A stretch of DNA of 64,000 bases from Cordylochernes scorpioides (lineage: Eukaryota > Arthropoda > Arachnida > Pseudoscorpiones > Chernetidae), in NCBI GenBank assembly GCA_030710605.1, contig CP092877.1, positions 1,073,385 through 1,137,384 of the forward strand, given 5' to 3'. The number at the start of each line of letters is the position of its first letter. Position 1 is the first letter of the stretch. Positions 41,462 to 53,669 of the stretch are shown piece by piece. The notes beneath the pieces were generated by a model that saw nothing but the letters and a program-made list of their open reading frames with translations, had not been told where the DNA came from and did no database searches. Position numbers and translations under genes: made by a program.

Positions 41462-41679
41462 TGCCACGTGGAAAATTAGGGAAGACAAAAACTTCAGGAG
41501 GAAACAAAATTTATTTCAGGCAAGGACAAACTATGAAAGGTAAACAAAAGATAAGCCCCGAGAGAAATTTACAGATTCGCAAGATATAAAACATAAAAAT
41601 GACCACTCTGTTAAATAAAAAATAATAAAATTAAGAAATACTATGTTACATAAATAAAATTAATAAATACTATGTTACA
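41462..41679 (-). mobile_element. Solo LTR of the miniature LTR family
   Basis: 218 bp from TGCCACGTGGAAAATT to ATGTTACA, the same length as and clearly homologous to both LTRs at 45,983-46,749. ATAT flanks both sides. It has no internal region: most likely LTR-LTR recombination left it. Confidence 0.9.
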
Positions 41680-41740
41680 ATATATTCATTTAGTTTTATT
41701 CAGTTTTATCATTATATATTATTTTTAAAATATTTAAATA

Positions 41741-41900
41741 CAGTAGAACCTCCCTTTAGCGGACACCTCTTCACAAAGGACAGTTTTCATTTGTAAAATT
41801 ACCATTTTTACAATTTAGCAACTCTCCGGTAAGAGGACTCCTCTCCCTAAAGGACACTTTGGCTCTGCAATTAGGTGTCCTTTACAGGGAGGTTCTACTG
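41741..41900. mobile_element. Complete 160-bp MITE (CAGTAGAACCTCC family)
   Basis: Imperfect 28-bp inverted ends CAGTAGAACCTCCCT... with TA on both sides; no coding capacity. Partial copies are at 6,950, 33,816 and 55,583. CAGT ends plus TA target fit the pogo/Tigger branch of Tc1/mariner, which would supply the transposase. Confidence 0.88.
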
Positions 41901-42239
41901 TATTAATAATAATTCTCGGTGACAATATATACTGTATAATGAGAGAGCTTAGAATGGGTTTTCTTCGATCATGGTGTTCACAGTCTAATTGTTACAATGG
42001 GAGGGGGGAGTAGGTTTACCAAAGTTTGAAGTAAAATCTAAACATATTTTTAACGATGTGTTGTAAATTTAATTTTCAAATTACTATACGTGTCATTTGT
42101 TCTACAACACACAAATGATCTTTATTAGGTGACATCTCAGAAATTATATATTCAAAAAGTAGTGTCAAAAGCTGCACTTCATGAAGGGAAATATACTTAG
42201 TAATATCTACTGAAAACCATGAAAAAGTTAGACTAAAAT
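41901..42239. other. No recognisable gene
   Basis: AT-rich with a short G-run near 42,000. Confidence 0.5.
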
Positions 42240-42470
42240 ATAGTAGGAGTGATATTAGGAGCATAAATAAGTTCGCGCGGTTTCTGGCAATTGACGGATC
42301 CCATCGCGGAAAAAGGCCGGCTCTTTGGCCGCTATCCATTCATCGATCCATTTTTTGACTTCGTCGTAATTGGAGAAGTGCTTGTCAAGCTAGGCCATGT
42401 TGCATTGATCAGAAGAGATAATAACCGAAGGAGCAATGTCTGGGCTATATGGCATTAATTTGTATGACGG
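42240..42470 (-). pseudogene. Mariner transposase C-terminal fragment
   Basis: Minus strand: LMPYSPDIAPS (third catalytic region, next codon damaged), SMQHGL in a shifted frame, then LDKHFSNYDEVKKWIDEW and FFRDGIRQLPE-like sequence, the typical mariner C-terminus. Upstream parts are missing. Confidence 0.75.
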
Positions 42471-42589
42471 CGATTGGCTCAGAGATTGTTTGAAAGATTA
42501 TTCTTGAGCTCTATAGAGCTTAAAAGACCTGATTTTATAGTCCTGGTTTTTATGGTTAAAAAAGCCTATGTCTAAAGATTATTTTTGAG

Positions 42590-42860
42590 ATTATTTCAGG
42601 AAAACTTTCTCTGATATTGCCGCTTCTAGATCAACGATGTTCAATTGGTTTTCATTATTTAAAAGGGGAACGCTGTTTTTAAAAGATGACCCAAGTTCGG
42701 GCAGTCCATCAACAGCTGTGTCAAAATAAAATATAGTGTGAATAAAAATTATCAAAGATGATTCCTAGAACTAGCCATGAACAGTTAGCCACATGCATGG
42801 AAATAAGTTCAATGTGATTTTAAAAGATGCAAATCAGAAACCTCAAACATCGCTTATAAT
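42590..42860 (+). pseudogene. Mariner transposase N-terminal fragment
   Basis: Plus strand: DIAASRSTMFNWFSLFKRGT, LKDDPSSGSPSTAVSK, then NIVxIKIIKDDS with stops, which is the second helix-turn-helix and GRP-type linker of a mariner. It faces away from the C-terminal fragment at 42,240-42,470, so one inverted or two separate elements are involved. Confidence 0.65.
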
Positions 42861-42885
42861 ATCCTTGCTGTTGAATATATAATTA

Positions 42886-43300
42886 CTAGCCGAATGACCC
42901 GGGCAACGCCCGTGTTTTACCCGATTGAATGTTTTGATTCAAATACTATTTGTTACAATTATAAATTGGCGCCTTAAATAATTGCATATGTTAGTTAATA
43001 ACTATAGCCTATGTGCTTTATCTGTCTATGTACTGTTGGCTTCCGTAGGCGTCTCTTACTGGGAAAAAGAAAGAGAGGATTCCATTTGGTTATTATCTAA
43101 TATATGCATTTATTTAGGGAGCGACCCGCTCCAACACAATAGTTACAAAGACGAAATAGCGAGTGGGGGGGGGGGGCGGCATGATGGGGGTGGGGGGGCA
43201 AAGGTGGCGTGACCGTAGCCAACCAATAGGAGGGCGCCATTCCAAAAAAAAAAAAGCAAACGGTGACAGAGATGAAGAATGACGCTCGTAACTGTATATA
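42886..43300 (-). mobile_element. Helitron-like repeat, independent copy
   Basis: A, then CTAGCCGAATGACCCGGGCA; collinear with 6,101-6,493 through a long G-rich stretch (43,160-43,200) and GACGCTCGTAACTGTATATA. This copy lies outside the duplicated tract, which shows the repeat is mobile in its own right. Confidence 0.55.
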
Positions 43301-43995
43301 GAATGATCTAGAAACAAAGCGGCAATAACTTGTTGGGGATTGAAAATGAACCTTCACTCGCCAAAGTTTGTCGAAGTGTTGGAAAACAAAAAGTTGCCAT
43401 CATTTTACTGAAATCTCGCCAGGTTTCCACTATTCATTTATAAAATAAAAGAGAAAATACCCAATATAAATTCTACTTAAATCGAAATCTTGACGATAAA
43501 GGATGCCTGGCCGGCATTCATATCTCTGTAAAAATATTTTTTTTACAGAAATTAAATTGAAATGTTATCGCGGCTTTAGAAAAATGGTTTCAAACCACAA
43601 AGTCAGTTGTCAGATGTCATTATCGTCATCACGAGAATTCCTCCTTTTACACTCGGCAAAGACGAGAAAAAGAAAAACAATCTTTACTGATATGATTTAT
43701 ATCCACGCGACTTTTTTCTCTTCCCCAATGTGAAAATGACAGCTACGTAGCGACAGAGTAGTTCCAATGAAAATACTTTGATGTTTATAAAGATACCATT
43801 GATACTTGACAAAAAAGTGGGATGATTGCTTCATTGTATGGATTCAAAGGATGCAGAAGTGTATCTCATGTTTCAGGAAGATACTATGGAAATATGTAAA
43901 AAAGATGTTCTATATCTTATATAATTTTTTCGTATCTAAATCCTTGATGAATTACCCACGCAATTATTGTTGCAACTAAAGAGTGTGCGCACAGC
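43301..43995. other. No recognisable gene
   Basis: About 700 AT-rich bases. A 76-codon frame at 43,503-43,733 is not recognised. Confidence 0.5.
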
Positions 43996-44375
43996 ATAGA
44001 CCTTGAAGAAGTCAGTTTGTTCCACCTCCAGATTCCCATCAGGCCCTCCACCTGCCACCACTCAGATTTGATGGAGAAATCAATAGCTAAAACTTGCCCC
44101 CACTGCCAAGATGAAAACCAAACCGTAGACCACCTTCTCTTCACTTGCCGAACCTTCCAATACCAAAGATTCCAGACAGCCACTCTCCTAGGTATCACCA
44201 ACATATGTCCAGCATCCCTAGAAAATCTCCCAAGAAAGAAATCTGCCTGGCAACACCTCATTAATTGGACTTCCACTGGCATTGTATATAAATCCAAGAA
44301 GACTTAGGTCAGAAGGACATCCCGGGTAGTTGGCGACTTCTGTACGCTCCAGGAACCTGGGTTACTTAAATAAAT
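43996..44375 (+). mobile_element. LINE ORF2 C-terminus and 3' end
   Basis: The frame 44,017-44,307 contains CPHCQDENQTVDHLLFTC, the CCHC-like finger found near the end of I/Jockey LINE ORF2, then a tail to KSKKT and stop. A short untranslated region ends in TAAATAAATAATAATA, a TAA-type tail as in I elements. 5'-truncated. Confidence 0.75.
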
Positions 44376-45390
44376 AATAATAGCTAAAACATCCTCTCAG
44401 CAATATCCATTGTGGCAACGGAGAGTTGATATAGAGAACACTCTATGTAACAAGTTCTTAAAAAACGAGATAATTTTCATTAGAGTCGAACCTCTCGATA
44501 TATGACCGTGCCATAACTTAAAACCTCAAAATACTGTCTGATTAGTTATCTTATTAGACTTGTGTTAGGAACATCTGGGTCTGAAATAGTTCTTCAAACC
44601 ATGATGTCTTCACTCGAATATATATTGTATATAGACATATTTTTAGTCTTCAATTATTCTTTATAAAGATAAAAAATAACCTCTTTCAACTTTGTTACAC
44701 ACAATTTCCGCTATGGCTTGGAAATAAACTGTTAGTTTGGTAAAGCTTCTCTTTAAATACAAGTACTTATATAATGTACTTTAAGATAAAATTTAGTCTT
44801 AGTACAAAGCTTTAAGATAACATGTTATGAAGGACGAGGATTTTCTTTGCTCCCCAGCACTAGCAGAGACTTGCGAAGAAATGAAGCGATTTTACCGGGT
44901 TGTACAGGCAACAATTGAGGCCAACCAGCAGTGCGGTAGTGGTAAACAATATCGATTCAATATTGTAGGTGGTGAAGTCAGGTCATTAAAGAGATGAACT
45001 CAGCGTTGGGAAAATGGCGCCTTGCGCACGGCCCGCATCCACGCACGGCCCAGGGGGAAATGGATGACAGAGAGTAGGAAAGTTATTCACGAAATAGTGC
45101 AATCAATATTCAGGTCGTTTCACTTCTATATACAGTTTTGGTTATGAAACTTCTATATATATTCCGATAGTATTCAATAAACTTCTCGCAAAAACGGCCT
45201 GACTAACTCCAATCTCCAATGAGAGATCACCTCCAGAAGAAATCAGAAGTATCCATGTTTTAGGGTGTGGTCTCTCATGGGAGGTTCTAATGAATATATA
45301 ATGCTGCATTAATTTTGGAAGACGGCTGAAGAGAAAAGGAAGCTATATACATAATCTAATTGATGTAAATAATTATATGTAAATAATCTT
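44376..45390. other. Mostly unassigned; possible helix-turn-helix fragment
   Basis: AT-rich, except 44,860-45,090, which is GC-balanced and reads ETCEEMKRFYRVVQATIEAN and, after a stop, TQRWENGALRTARIHARPRG on the plus strand. The second part vaguely resembles a transposase DNA-binding linker. I do not assign it. Confidence 0.3.
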
Positions 45391-45461
45391 TGTCAGGACT
45401 AGAATGACGAATCCTGTATGGGACTTTGATCCCAGTAAAAGGCTTGTTGCTGCTGTTGTAT
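45391..45461 (+). mobile_element. LINE 3' tail fragment (TTG-type)
   Basis: GACGAATCCTGTATGGGACT ... CCCAGTAAAAGGCTTGTTG followed by CTGCTGTTG. Same ending as the LINE at 16,571-16,996. Only the last ~70 bases were inserted. Confidence 0.6.
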
Positions 45462-45544
45462 ATAGTCACAGTGTAGAAAATACTATACTATACTTATAAG
45501 TTTCTCTCTGTATTCTTAGTTCTCTTCTCTTCAATTACTCTGTA

Positions 45545-45605
45545 AATTGGCGAATCCTTTATAGGACGAGAGGTCCTCATAAAGGCTTTTGTTGTTGTTG
45601 TTGTA
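45545..45605 (+). mobile_element. LINE 3' tail fragment (TTG-type)
   Basis: GGCGAATCCTTTATAGGACG, TCCTCATAAAGGC and a (TTG)4-5 tail. It lies 85 bases downstream of a related fragment in the same orientation. Confidence 0.6.
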
Positions 45606-45982
45606 TATATTGCTGCATTGTAATCTATAATAGGAAATAAAATGTTATTCACACTCTATATGCGTAGGAGTCTTATATAGCCTCACATGTTATCCCGGAC
45701 TTTAATATGTTATGAACTATAATAAACACTTTCAATCAAATGGAAAAGGTCAGAAACAAGTTCGGAATAAAACCCTACGATACCATCAAAGCCATAGAAA
45801 AGGAGCTCTGAGAGGACAGGAATACTGCTTGAGTCACCAACCTATGGCTGGTCGAGTAGAAATAGCGTCTGCTGATAAAACTGCGGTTCTTATAAATACG
45901 CGTTAAATGATTTCAATTTTTGTGCCAACTCTTTTCTACGGATCCTGGGCTATAACTCATCCCATATTTATCTTTATAATAT
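45606..45982. other. No recognised gene
   Basis: A 64-codon frame (45,712-45,906) is open but has no recognised domain. Confidence 0.4.
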
Positions 45983-46749
45983 TGCCACGTGGAAAATTAG
46001 GGAAGACAAAAACTTCAGGAGGAAGCAAAATTTATTTCAGGCAAGGACAAACTATCAAAAGTAAACAAAAGATAAGCCACGAGGGAAATTTACAGACTCG
46101 CAAGATATAAAACATAAAAATGACCACTCTGTTAAATAAAAAATAATAAAATTAAGAAATACTATGTTACATGAATAAAATTAATAAATATTACGTTACA
46201 TAGCTTCTTCCCTATGGGAGCTGTGACCCACAGCTAGCAATTATTGTAGATACTGACGTGGATTTGACGTGCTTCTGCCAAGGATTCCATCGAAGTCTTG
46301 GAACTTTGTCCCTAGTACCTTTGCGTCCATTTTCTTGCGGCGTGAAGAGCGTCTTTGTCGTCGTATCGTCTATAGGGACATCGTCATCTTCGAGGGAAGT
46401 CTTGGCTTTAGCACGGCGGTGGAATCCTGGAGTCAGTCTCCGAAAATGTAGATCATAGCACCCATGGCTTCAAGGTCTTCTCGGCGGTCTTCAGTTTGTC
46501 TTCCCTAACTTACCCAGCATCTCCACCAAAATGCCACGTGGAAAATTAGGGAAGACAAAAACTTCAGGAGGAAACAAAATTTATTTCAGGGAAGGACAAA
46601 CTATCAAAAGTAAACAAAAGATAAGCCACGAGGGAAATTTACAGAGTCGCAAGATATAAAACATAAAAATGACCACTCTGTTAAATAAAAAATAATAAAA
46701 TTAAGAAATACTATGTTACATGAATAAAATTAATAAATACTACGTTACA
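45983..46749 (-). mobile_element. Terminal-repeat retrotransposon in miniature (767 bp)
   Basis: Two 218-bp LTRs (45,983-46,200 and 46,532-46,749, four differences) enclose only 331 bases. On the minus strand a primer-binding-like TGGTGGAGATGCTGGG begins three bases after the 5' LTR (46,511-46,528). A purine tract AGGGAAGAAG abuts the 3' LTR (46,201 onward). ATAT flanks both sides. No gag or pol coding is left, so it must be mobilised in trans. A solo LTR of the family is at 41,462-41,679. Confidence 0.9.
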
Positions 46750-47891
46750 ATATCTTTTAAGAGTTCTCTCGTCCAATTTATCCCCACTACTTGAGAGGGA
46801 GACGACCTTCCTGACTGAGTATGATAGCATAACTTAACCGTGCAACTGAACGTCTTTTTTAGATTAGGGAAAAATAATAAACATTGTTTTTACCTCCAAA
46901 TATTTACCTAAACATTTTTGACAAATCGGGAAAAGTCATTTTTAAATTCGAAAAAAAAAAACAGTTTATAAATTCTGAAAGCTAGCGAGGCCAACGTGTA
47001 GATGTAGTTATTATCACCCTTTCTTATCCCACGGAGGTTTAAACGGCTCTCCATTAGACGGCTGGCCCAGACATGGATGGGACGGCCAATTGGAAGGAAG
47101 ACTGCCTCAAGTACGGGAAACGGAAGCGACTAAGTGGCTCAAAGGTCCAGACGCTCGGTCCTTGGTTCCATCTTAAACACTGGCGATGGCGGCGTGTTTA
47201 TTGCCAGAGAGCTTTGGTGTTAACTTTGGAGTGAATTTAGTAATTTCTCTTTTATGCCAGGTAATAGGGTCATATTGTGTGCTCTTAGAACGCATACAAA
47301 TTTCAGATATCGATAAAGTTACTGTAAAATAATTTGTAATAAAAAAGAGAAGTAGCGCTGAGATTTTAAAATAACAACATCTCACTACTGCAGGAAGAAT
47401 AAACGATGTGACCTGCCCAATGGGCCTTTCTTCATGGTGATTAAGGAACTGAGAGAATTTATTATTTTACTTCTTTAGCCTGGACACTTGAATATATCCA
47501 AGTTTTAAGATATTAATTCCTGTTTGAACACAATGGTGTGTTCCCATATATCCGGATCACATCAGGATATAAAACTTGAGAAATGAACGAGGTTTTTCTT
47601 CAAAAATATTGGAATAATTGATACAATTTTATATATATTTATATATATTTGTTAAAGTCCCTAAGTGAAGTTGTATAAAAAACAATATTATCGTAGTTAA
47701 AGATGAGAGAGCCTCGCCGTGGAATCTTACCAGAACATTCCTAATAAACATTTGTTTTTAATTTTAGTAAAATATTAAAATTTCGTTAGACTATCTGTAT
47801 TATTATAACCCACTTTTTATACCAATAATTTTCACTATATAACGAATTAAAAAATATCCTTCAATAATTTAGAATTCTTTACGTCAAATAC
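46750..47891. other. Mostly unassigned; possible LINE 3' end at 47,030-47,170
   Basis: On the minus strand WASRLMESRLNLRGIRK at about 47,090-47,030 resembles the end of the LINE at 9,228-9,696 (QWNLMEIV, then RGIS), which suggests a diverged 3' LINE fragment. The rest is AT-rich without recognised content. Confidence 0.35.
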
Positions 47892-49173
47892 ACAAGGGTG
47901 GATCAATAAAAACGATAAAAGTTCAATAAAAAAAAAAAAACAGAGAACGAAACAAATGTATATATGTATACACATTCAAATTGAACTTTATTGTTATATA
48001 TTTAAAAATCTCAATAAAATAAACCATCTGGCAACATTTTTTCTTCAATAAAAATGGCGACCAAAACAAACAGTTGCACAAAGTATGAAATGCGAGCAGT
48101 AATACGTTTTATTTAACATGAAGGAGTTAAACCATTTAAAAAATCACTCCAGAATGAAAGTTAATCTCAAAATCGAATTTTTGAATGGGTTAGAAAATTC
48201 AAAAGCGGCATAGAAAGTTTGGATGACGCACCACGACCTGGCGCCCCGGTCAAGGTTAGTGATGATCCAACCACCTGGGCCATTGACGAGATGATACAGA
48301 ACGATCGTCACATTAGCATTAGAGTTATTTCTGCCGAACTTAACCTTAGTTATGGTAGTGTCTAAATTATCATTACAAAACATTTATAGTACAGAAAAAT
48401 TTGCACAAGATGGGTGTCTCGGATGCTCACAAAGGAAATGAAGTAAAACGTTTTAACGTTTGTAAAGATCTTTTGGAACTATATGATATTGAGGGTGAAG
48501 ATTTTATATATAGAATAGTGACTGGAGATTAATCATGGATTGCCCATCACATTCCTGATTCTAAAAGATCGAGTGCCGAATGGCATCATAAGGGTTCACC
48601 AACACCAAAGAAACCAAGGATAACAGCTTCTGTTGTAAAAGTACTCTTAACTATTTTTGGGACAGTAAAGGATGCATCTTGAAAGATTATATTCCTAAAG
48701 GCCAAACTGTTAATAGCATAGTTTATTCTGAACTCCTTTAAAAAAATAAAATAAAGCCAAAAATTCGTTCCAAAAGGCGTGGTTTGCTGAGAAAAGGTGT
48801 TTGCCTACAGTATGATATTGCTCAGCCCCACGTGGCAAATCTCACCATTGAAACCATCAATAAATTAAATTTTAAGGTTCTAACCCCTTTCCCTTATTCT
48901 CCTGACTTAACCCCGAGTGATTATTATTTATTTGGACACTTAAAATTTTTTTAAAGGGCATAACTTTCAAGACTGATGATAGGTTAAAAATGCGATGTAT
49001 GGATGGCTTGCCCAACACACACAAGTCTTTTCTTAAAACGAATTTACAAACTACCTGACCTTTGGAAGAAGTGTATAGAAAAAGAAGGGGGTTATGTAGA
49101 GGATTAAAAATAAAATTTTATTTTAGTTTGCACTTTTAAAAACTTCTATCGTTTTTTATTGATCCACCCTTGT
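47892..49173 (+). mobile_element. Complete but decayed mariner (1,282 bp), copy B
   Basis: About 32-bp inverted repeats (ACAAGGGTGGATCAATAAAA at the left, its complement at 49,141-49,173). The transposase starts at ATG 48,054 (MATKTNSCTKYEMRAVIRF), then WVRKFKSGIESLDDAPRPGA, a broken first catalytic block, YDIAQPH and PSDYYLF. Multiple stops and shifts. Copy A retains only the right 714 bases because of the window edge. Confidence 0.9.
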
Positions 49174-50026
49174 TCTTATTTTTTAAAGTTATATATATTT
49201 ACTCTCTATATTAAATTCAAGATCTACACTGATGCATGTCATTTAATAGCTCTCCAATTACTCCTCTTGTTTTATATAGTTTTGATAGCTTAAAGAAGCT
49301 TCCATTATTCAAAGAACTTCATGTAGATGAAGATTCTGTACCATAAACCAGAAGCGCGGCTTATGTATTCAAAATTCCAAGAGGATACAAGATGATTGAC
49401 GGCTGACCCCTGTTGCACAATGGCCCCAGGAATGAAGCCGGAATGTGAGCTACTTCTCACAGAATAGGAGGACGTCAAGATTGTTAGAGATGATAAGAAG
49501 GCTAAATTTAAGCGTTGTAATTATGTAAGAGCCTCTCTTATAACAAATGGTTTAATATTGGTAACCTCTTTGTTCAGTTCTATTTGAGGAGTTTCGGCTT
49601 AATTCAGACAGAAACCTTTGTTAGCTCAAACATCCGAAGAACTCTATCGCTCTTAGGCCTGCGGAGTTATCAACGATTGCTTCCTGCGATTGATTCTTCA
49701 TTGTTTTGTACCTTCTGAACCTGGCTGCTAAAATTGACACTATTATGAAAATGATAATTCAATTAAAATAGATATTTTTAACTCAAATTGTGTAAAGTAC
49801 TATATCTTATATCTTGGAAATATCCCGTTCGTCCAATAAACCATATTACGCCTTCAGTTTAATCACTAAAGTTGTTAGACTTCGAGTGAAAACTGCCTGG
49901 AGAAGGTTCTCAAGTGTATGTACATACTAGCTTACATTGAAGTCATGTCTTACTGCATCATTAAATGAATATGATCTATTTGAATAAGTAATAGATTATA
50001 TTTTTTCAATATGATTTAAATTTCTA

Positions 50027-50598
50027 ACACACACACACACAAAGCCTTTATTAAGACATTAGTCTTTTACAGATTCTCCGTACAAGGTGCAATATCAGGA
50101 AAAGAGCAGCACAGGAAACCAGTAGTTCCGCAACTATATACAATTAGTAATAAGGAAAAGTAATATTTAATATGAAAGGTCGACGCCATCGCCCCAAGTC
50201 TTCAATTCCATAAGCGGGGGCAGAAATAGGGACTAAGTTATTTAGTTCGCCATAAATATAGTATCCAGACACAAAAAAGGAGGTTTACTCCAGCACAGCG
50301 ATCCATATTACCAGCTCCGCAATCTCATCGTCGACCAACACGATGGCCACTCGATGTTTCGTCATCATTCTGAGGTGTAAGAACAATAGCTTCCAAGTTC
50401 TCTTTTCTCCCTCTTTACACCTACTGCCTTGTAAAAATTATATAGGGCCTGAGCAACTAGTCTGCTTGTTTGGGCACTGGTTAACATCATTTGGATTGAC
50501 CTAAGTTGGCTTGTGTCTACCATTGAAAAGAATGTCCTTCTCTCCTCACTAATATCTTGGCATTCATAGATATAATGAGAATTTCTAACATAAAACAT
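50027..50598 (-). mobile_element. LINE 3' end (copy B)
   Basis: Same as 1,607-2,203: a 77-codon C-terminal frame (50,598-50,365) and tail AATAAAGGCTTT plus TG repeat. The TA microsatellite at its 5' side in copy A is missing here. Confidence 0.6.
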
Positions 50599-50792
50599 AA
50601 CAATACACTTTTAATTTTATATTATAATTTATATTTGTGGTGGGAATGCATTACCCCCCTTACTCCTGTGTGTGAGAAGGCGTAGGGCCGACAACCCACC
50701 ACAACACAACTTCTAGAAAAATGACTGCTAATCAATAAGACATTTTAACCAAGATTTAGTCTCGCGTCTCATCATTTAAAATTTTATTTCTA

Positions 50793-52075
50793 TACAGGGT
50801 ACGGCAGCTATTTGAGAACAGAATGATATCCATGGGACAAAATGAATAGACAAAGAAAAAAGAGAATTTATTACATGTTAAAGTTTTATATAAATGAACA
50901 CACTTAAAGTACGATATCATTCAATGAACCCGCCATCAGCAGAAATAACAGCTTCTATAGGCTGTCGAAACCGACTTCAGGCATTGATGAGATGGGTTTT
51001 GGGAATTTTTGCCATTGCATCTACTATAGAAGCTCTGAGAGATGAAACATTGTTGTGGGAATGACTATTGGAGCCCCTCTCAACTACGCCCCACGCGTGT
51101 GAAGAGCAGCCACTGTAATGAGGGAGAGAGTCACAACAGCAACCGATAATAAGTCTACTAACACTCCTCTTTTATTGTCATCTTTAATCCACATTACATA
51201 AGAACTCGAATATCGATTAACGAGTATTTACACTAATTTACATCCTAGACCCAATATAAACGGATATTTGCAGTTATTAGCCCCAGGAAACAGGACCACA
51301 ACAGTAGGCGACTCCCAGCGGATTGACATCTGGTGAGCTGGGGCCAAACGTTATGTGTGACATGGTCGTGAAGATTCTCGGTCATCCATTCTAGGGTTTT
51401 TCTGATTGGAATGAGGTGATCCTGAGTCTTGTTGAAAAACATATGGCCTCCCACGTGCTACAGTAGCGACCCAAAGCTTGACAACTGTGGCTAACACTCC
51501 GGTGTAAGCAACGGCATTGACTCTGGCACCTGGAGAAAAATAATGTGGAGGAATCACATCACTTTCACTACTAACAACACCAGGAACCATCAAAGATGCT
51601 GGAGATTTGGTATGCATGACCCTAGGTACCTCATCAAGGCCATTACACAGCCACCGATTATTTCATCACTTTCTGGTCCTAAAAAAGTTATTATCGTCTG
51701 AGAAAAATCAGATCATTCTTGGCCCCTCGGGATATTTGAGCTTGTTCAGAAGGCGCTTAAGTCTGGTCAAGCGGTTCACATTGGTTCTTTCGGACATGAA
51801 CTGTCCTCTCCGCATCACGTATGATTTGTAATGGAGGTCCTCATGAACCACACGTCGGATGGTAGCCTAATCGACTTCCCAGGATCCTCATCGATGGCAG
51901 CTTGGACACGGCTTATAAAGTCTGGCGTCCTGATACTGTCAGAACGTCGACAATGTCGTTTCCTTTGGGAAACCTTCGCCACATCACCCTTTGCACACAC
52001 AGTCCCCAATTCTCTCCGAACTTTGAAAACAAATGATCGGACGACTTTCAAGAATGCTATGCATCCTTTAAAACT
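50793..52075 (-). pseudogene. Tc/mariner-type transposase pseudogene (copy B)
   Basis: Partner of 2,393-3,665, slightly better preserved centrally: MHTKSPASLMVPGVVSSESD, then YVFQQDS. It is interrupted by the same LTR fragment (51,100-51,316), so that insertion predates the duplication. Confidence 0.8.
51100..51316 (-). mobile_element. Nested LTR fragment (copy B)
   Basis: Equivalent to 2,704-2,918, with the same borders. Confidence 0.7.
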
Positions 52076-52553
52076 TCATAATCTAAAAATATATTTATGA
52101 TTTGTAATTTGAAAGTTATGTTTATAGAACTCGATAAGAAAAGGAAATCGATATGGATAAGGAATTAAATGTAATTTCATATCCACTGAATTCGATGCAT
52201 TACCAAGCTGAACTAACGTTGGCAAAGAGTACTGGATGCATATAATAATTACTTTGATAAACAAAGGTTAACATTTAATTTTTACCATTTTAATTCAAAG
52301 ATATCAAATGGGCAAGAAGTTTATTGGTTGCCTTATAGAACAATCTCTCTCAATTAGCTTATTATTAATGAATGTCTTTCCAATTACCTAATATAAAAAT
52401 AATTGGTGCGCTCACAGAATTTTCCGTACTTAATTATCCAATCTCTATATTGGGCTGCAGGATCAGCTAACCTTATAACAAACGTGAATTCATAGAGCCT
52501 CACAATATCAAACAACGGAATATGGATCTCAATCAAATCATCCTTTCAAATAT

Positions 52554-52835
52554 TGTTGCGTATATCAGCCTAAAAACAGGTACAACCTCCGCCAATAGAT
52601 GGCGCCTCAGCCTATTTCTAGTCTGGGACTGGTGTGGGAGTCGCCTACCGCTGTGGTCCTGTTTCCTAGGGCTAATAATTGTAAATATCTGTTGATATTG
52701 CCTCTGGGATGTAAATTACTGTAAATACCCGTTGATTGATATTCGAGTTCTTATGTAATGTGGATTAAAGATGCCAATAAAAGGGGAATGTTATTAGAGT
52801 TATTGTTCGTTGCTGTTGTGAGTTGCTCTCCAACA
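52554..52835 (+). mobile_element. LTR (copy B)
   Basis: TGTTGCG ... CCAACA, equivalent to 4,161-4,440. The leader behind it carries about 50 extra bases here (near 53,015-53,065, GTCGCGAAGAACCAGAGGGG and a TA run). Confidence 0.55.
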
Positions 52836-53147
52836 TCACAGTGGCTGCTCTTCTGGTAAGTCTCTCGTATCCCCCCACCAGTGGTAAGGCCGAGAGATAC
52901 TGCCACAGGGAAAGGAGATCCATGTGAGTGGTGGTTCTCGAAGGATCTTTGGGCTGGCTGCAGAGGTGAAGCAACGGAGCCAGGGTAGGTGATCCACGGT
53001 GAAGGAAGCCCAGTCGTCGCGAAGAACCAGAGGGGATAAGCGCGACAATATATATATATATGGTGAGACTTTCCGATGTAACAAAGCTGGTAATCAGCAT
53101 TCTAAACATATTATATTAATAATTATCTATCAAATATATAAGCGGCA

Positions 53148-53669
53148 TTAGGCCACAAAAATATTAATCGTGGCCTGAGTGAGGTCTTTTGGAATTTTGA
53201 ATATATATTTTTTAAAATTATTTAAGAGACGAACAACTGAATATAGAAGTAGTGAAAAGAGCGTACTTGTGTCTGATATTATAAAGTGACAAATTGGGAA
53301 CATTCCCAAGAAATATTTTAAGAAATATTTTTCGGATAGATCTTTTGAACCTTTAATATCATTCCTATTATATACTATCTCCAAAAGAGGAATATTATAT
53401 TCTAGCAATATTAATATAAAGCGTTTTAGTAACAATTCTATAAACTCAAAACATTGTTTTATCAAACAAATAATATAAAAGGAAGACCGTTCCATCAATA
53501 TTTCGATATCATGACGTATATAGACCACGCCATTGGTGGCCTTCATCCTTATACAGAAATCGGTCATCCCTTCACAGGCTGGTAATGACCCGGAGTCCCC
53601 AAAACACCAATTAATCAGGAACCTAGGAACGCCATTGTTGCCGGTGCCACATTCCATCGGCTAGACGCG
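53148..53669 (-). CDS. Conserved ORF of unknown function (copy B)
   Basis: A 169-codon frame from ATG at 53,657 starting MECGTGNNGVPRF. The first ~62 codons are DNA-identical to copy A; the remainder is AT-rich, isoleucine/leucine-rich and disrupted in copy A. Only the first part is a candidate coding piece. No known domain. Confidence 0.3.
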
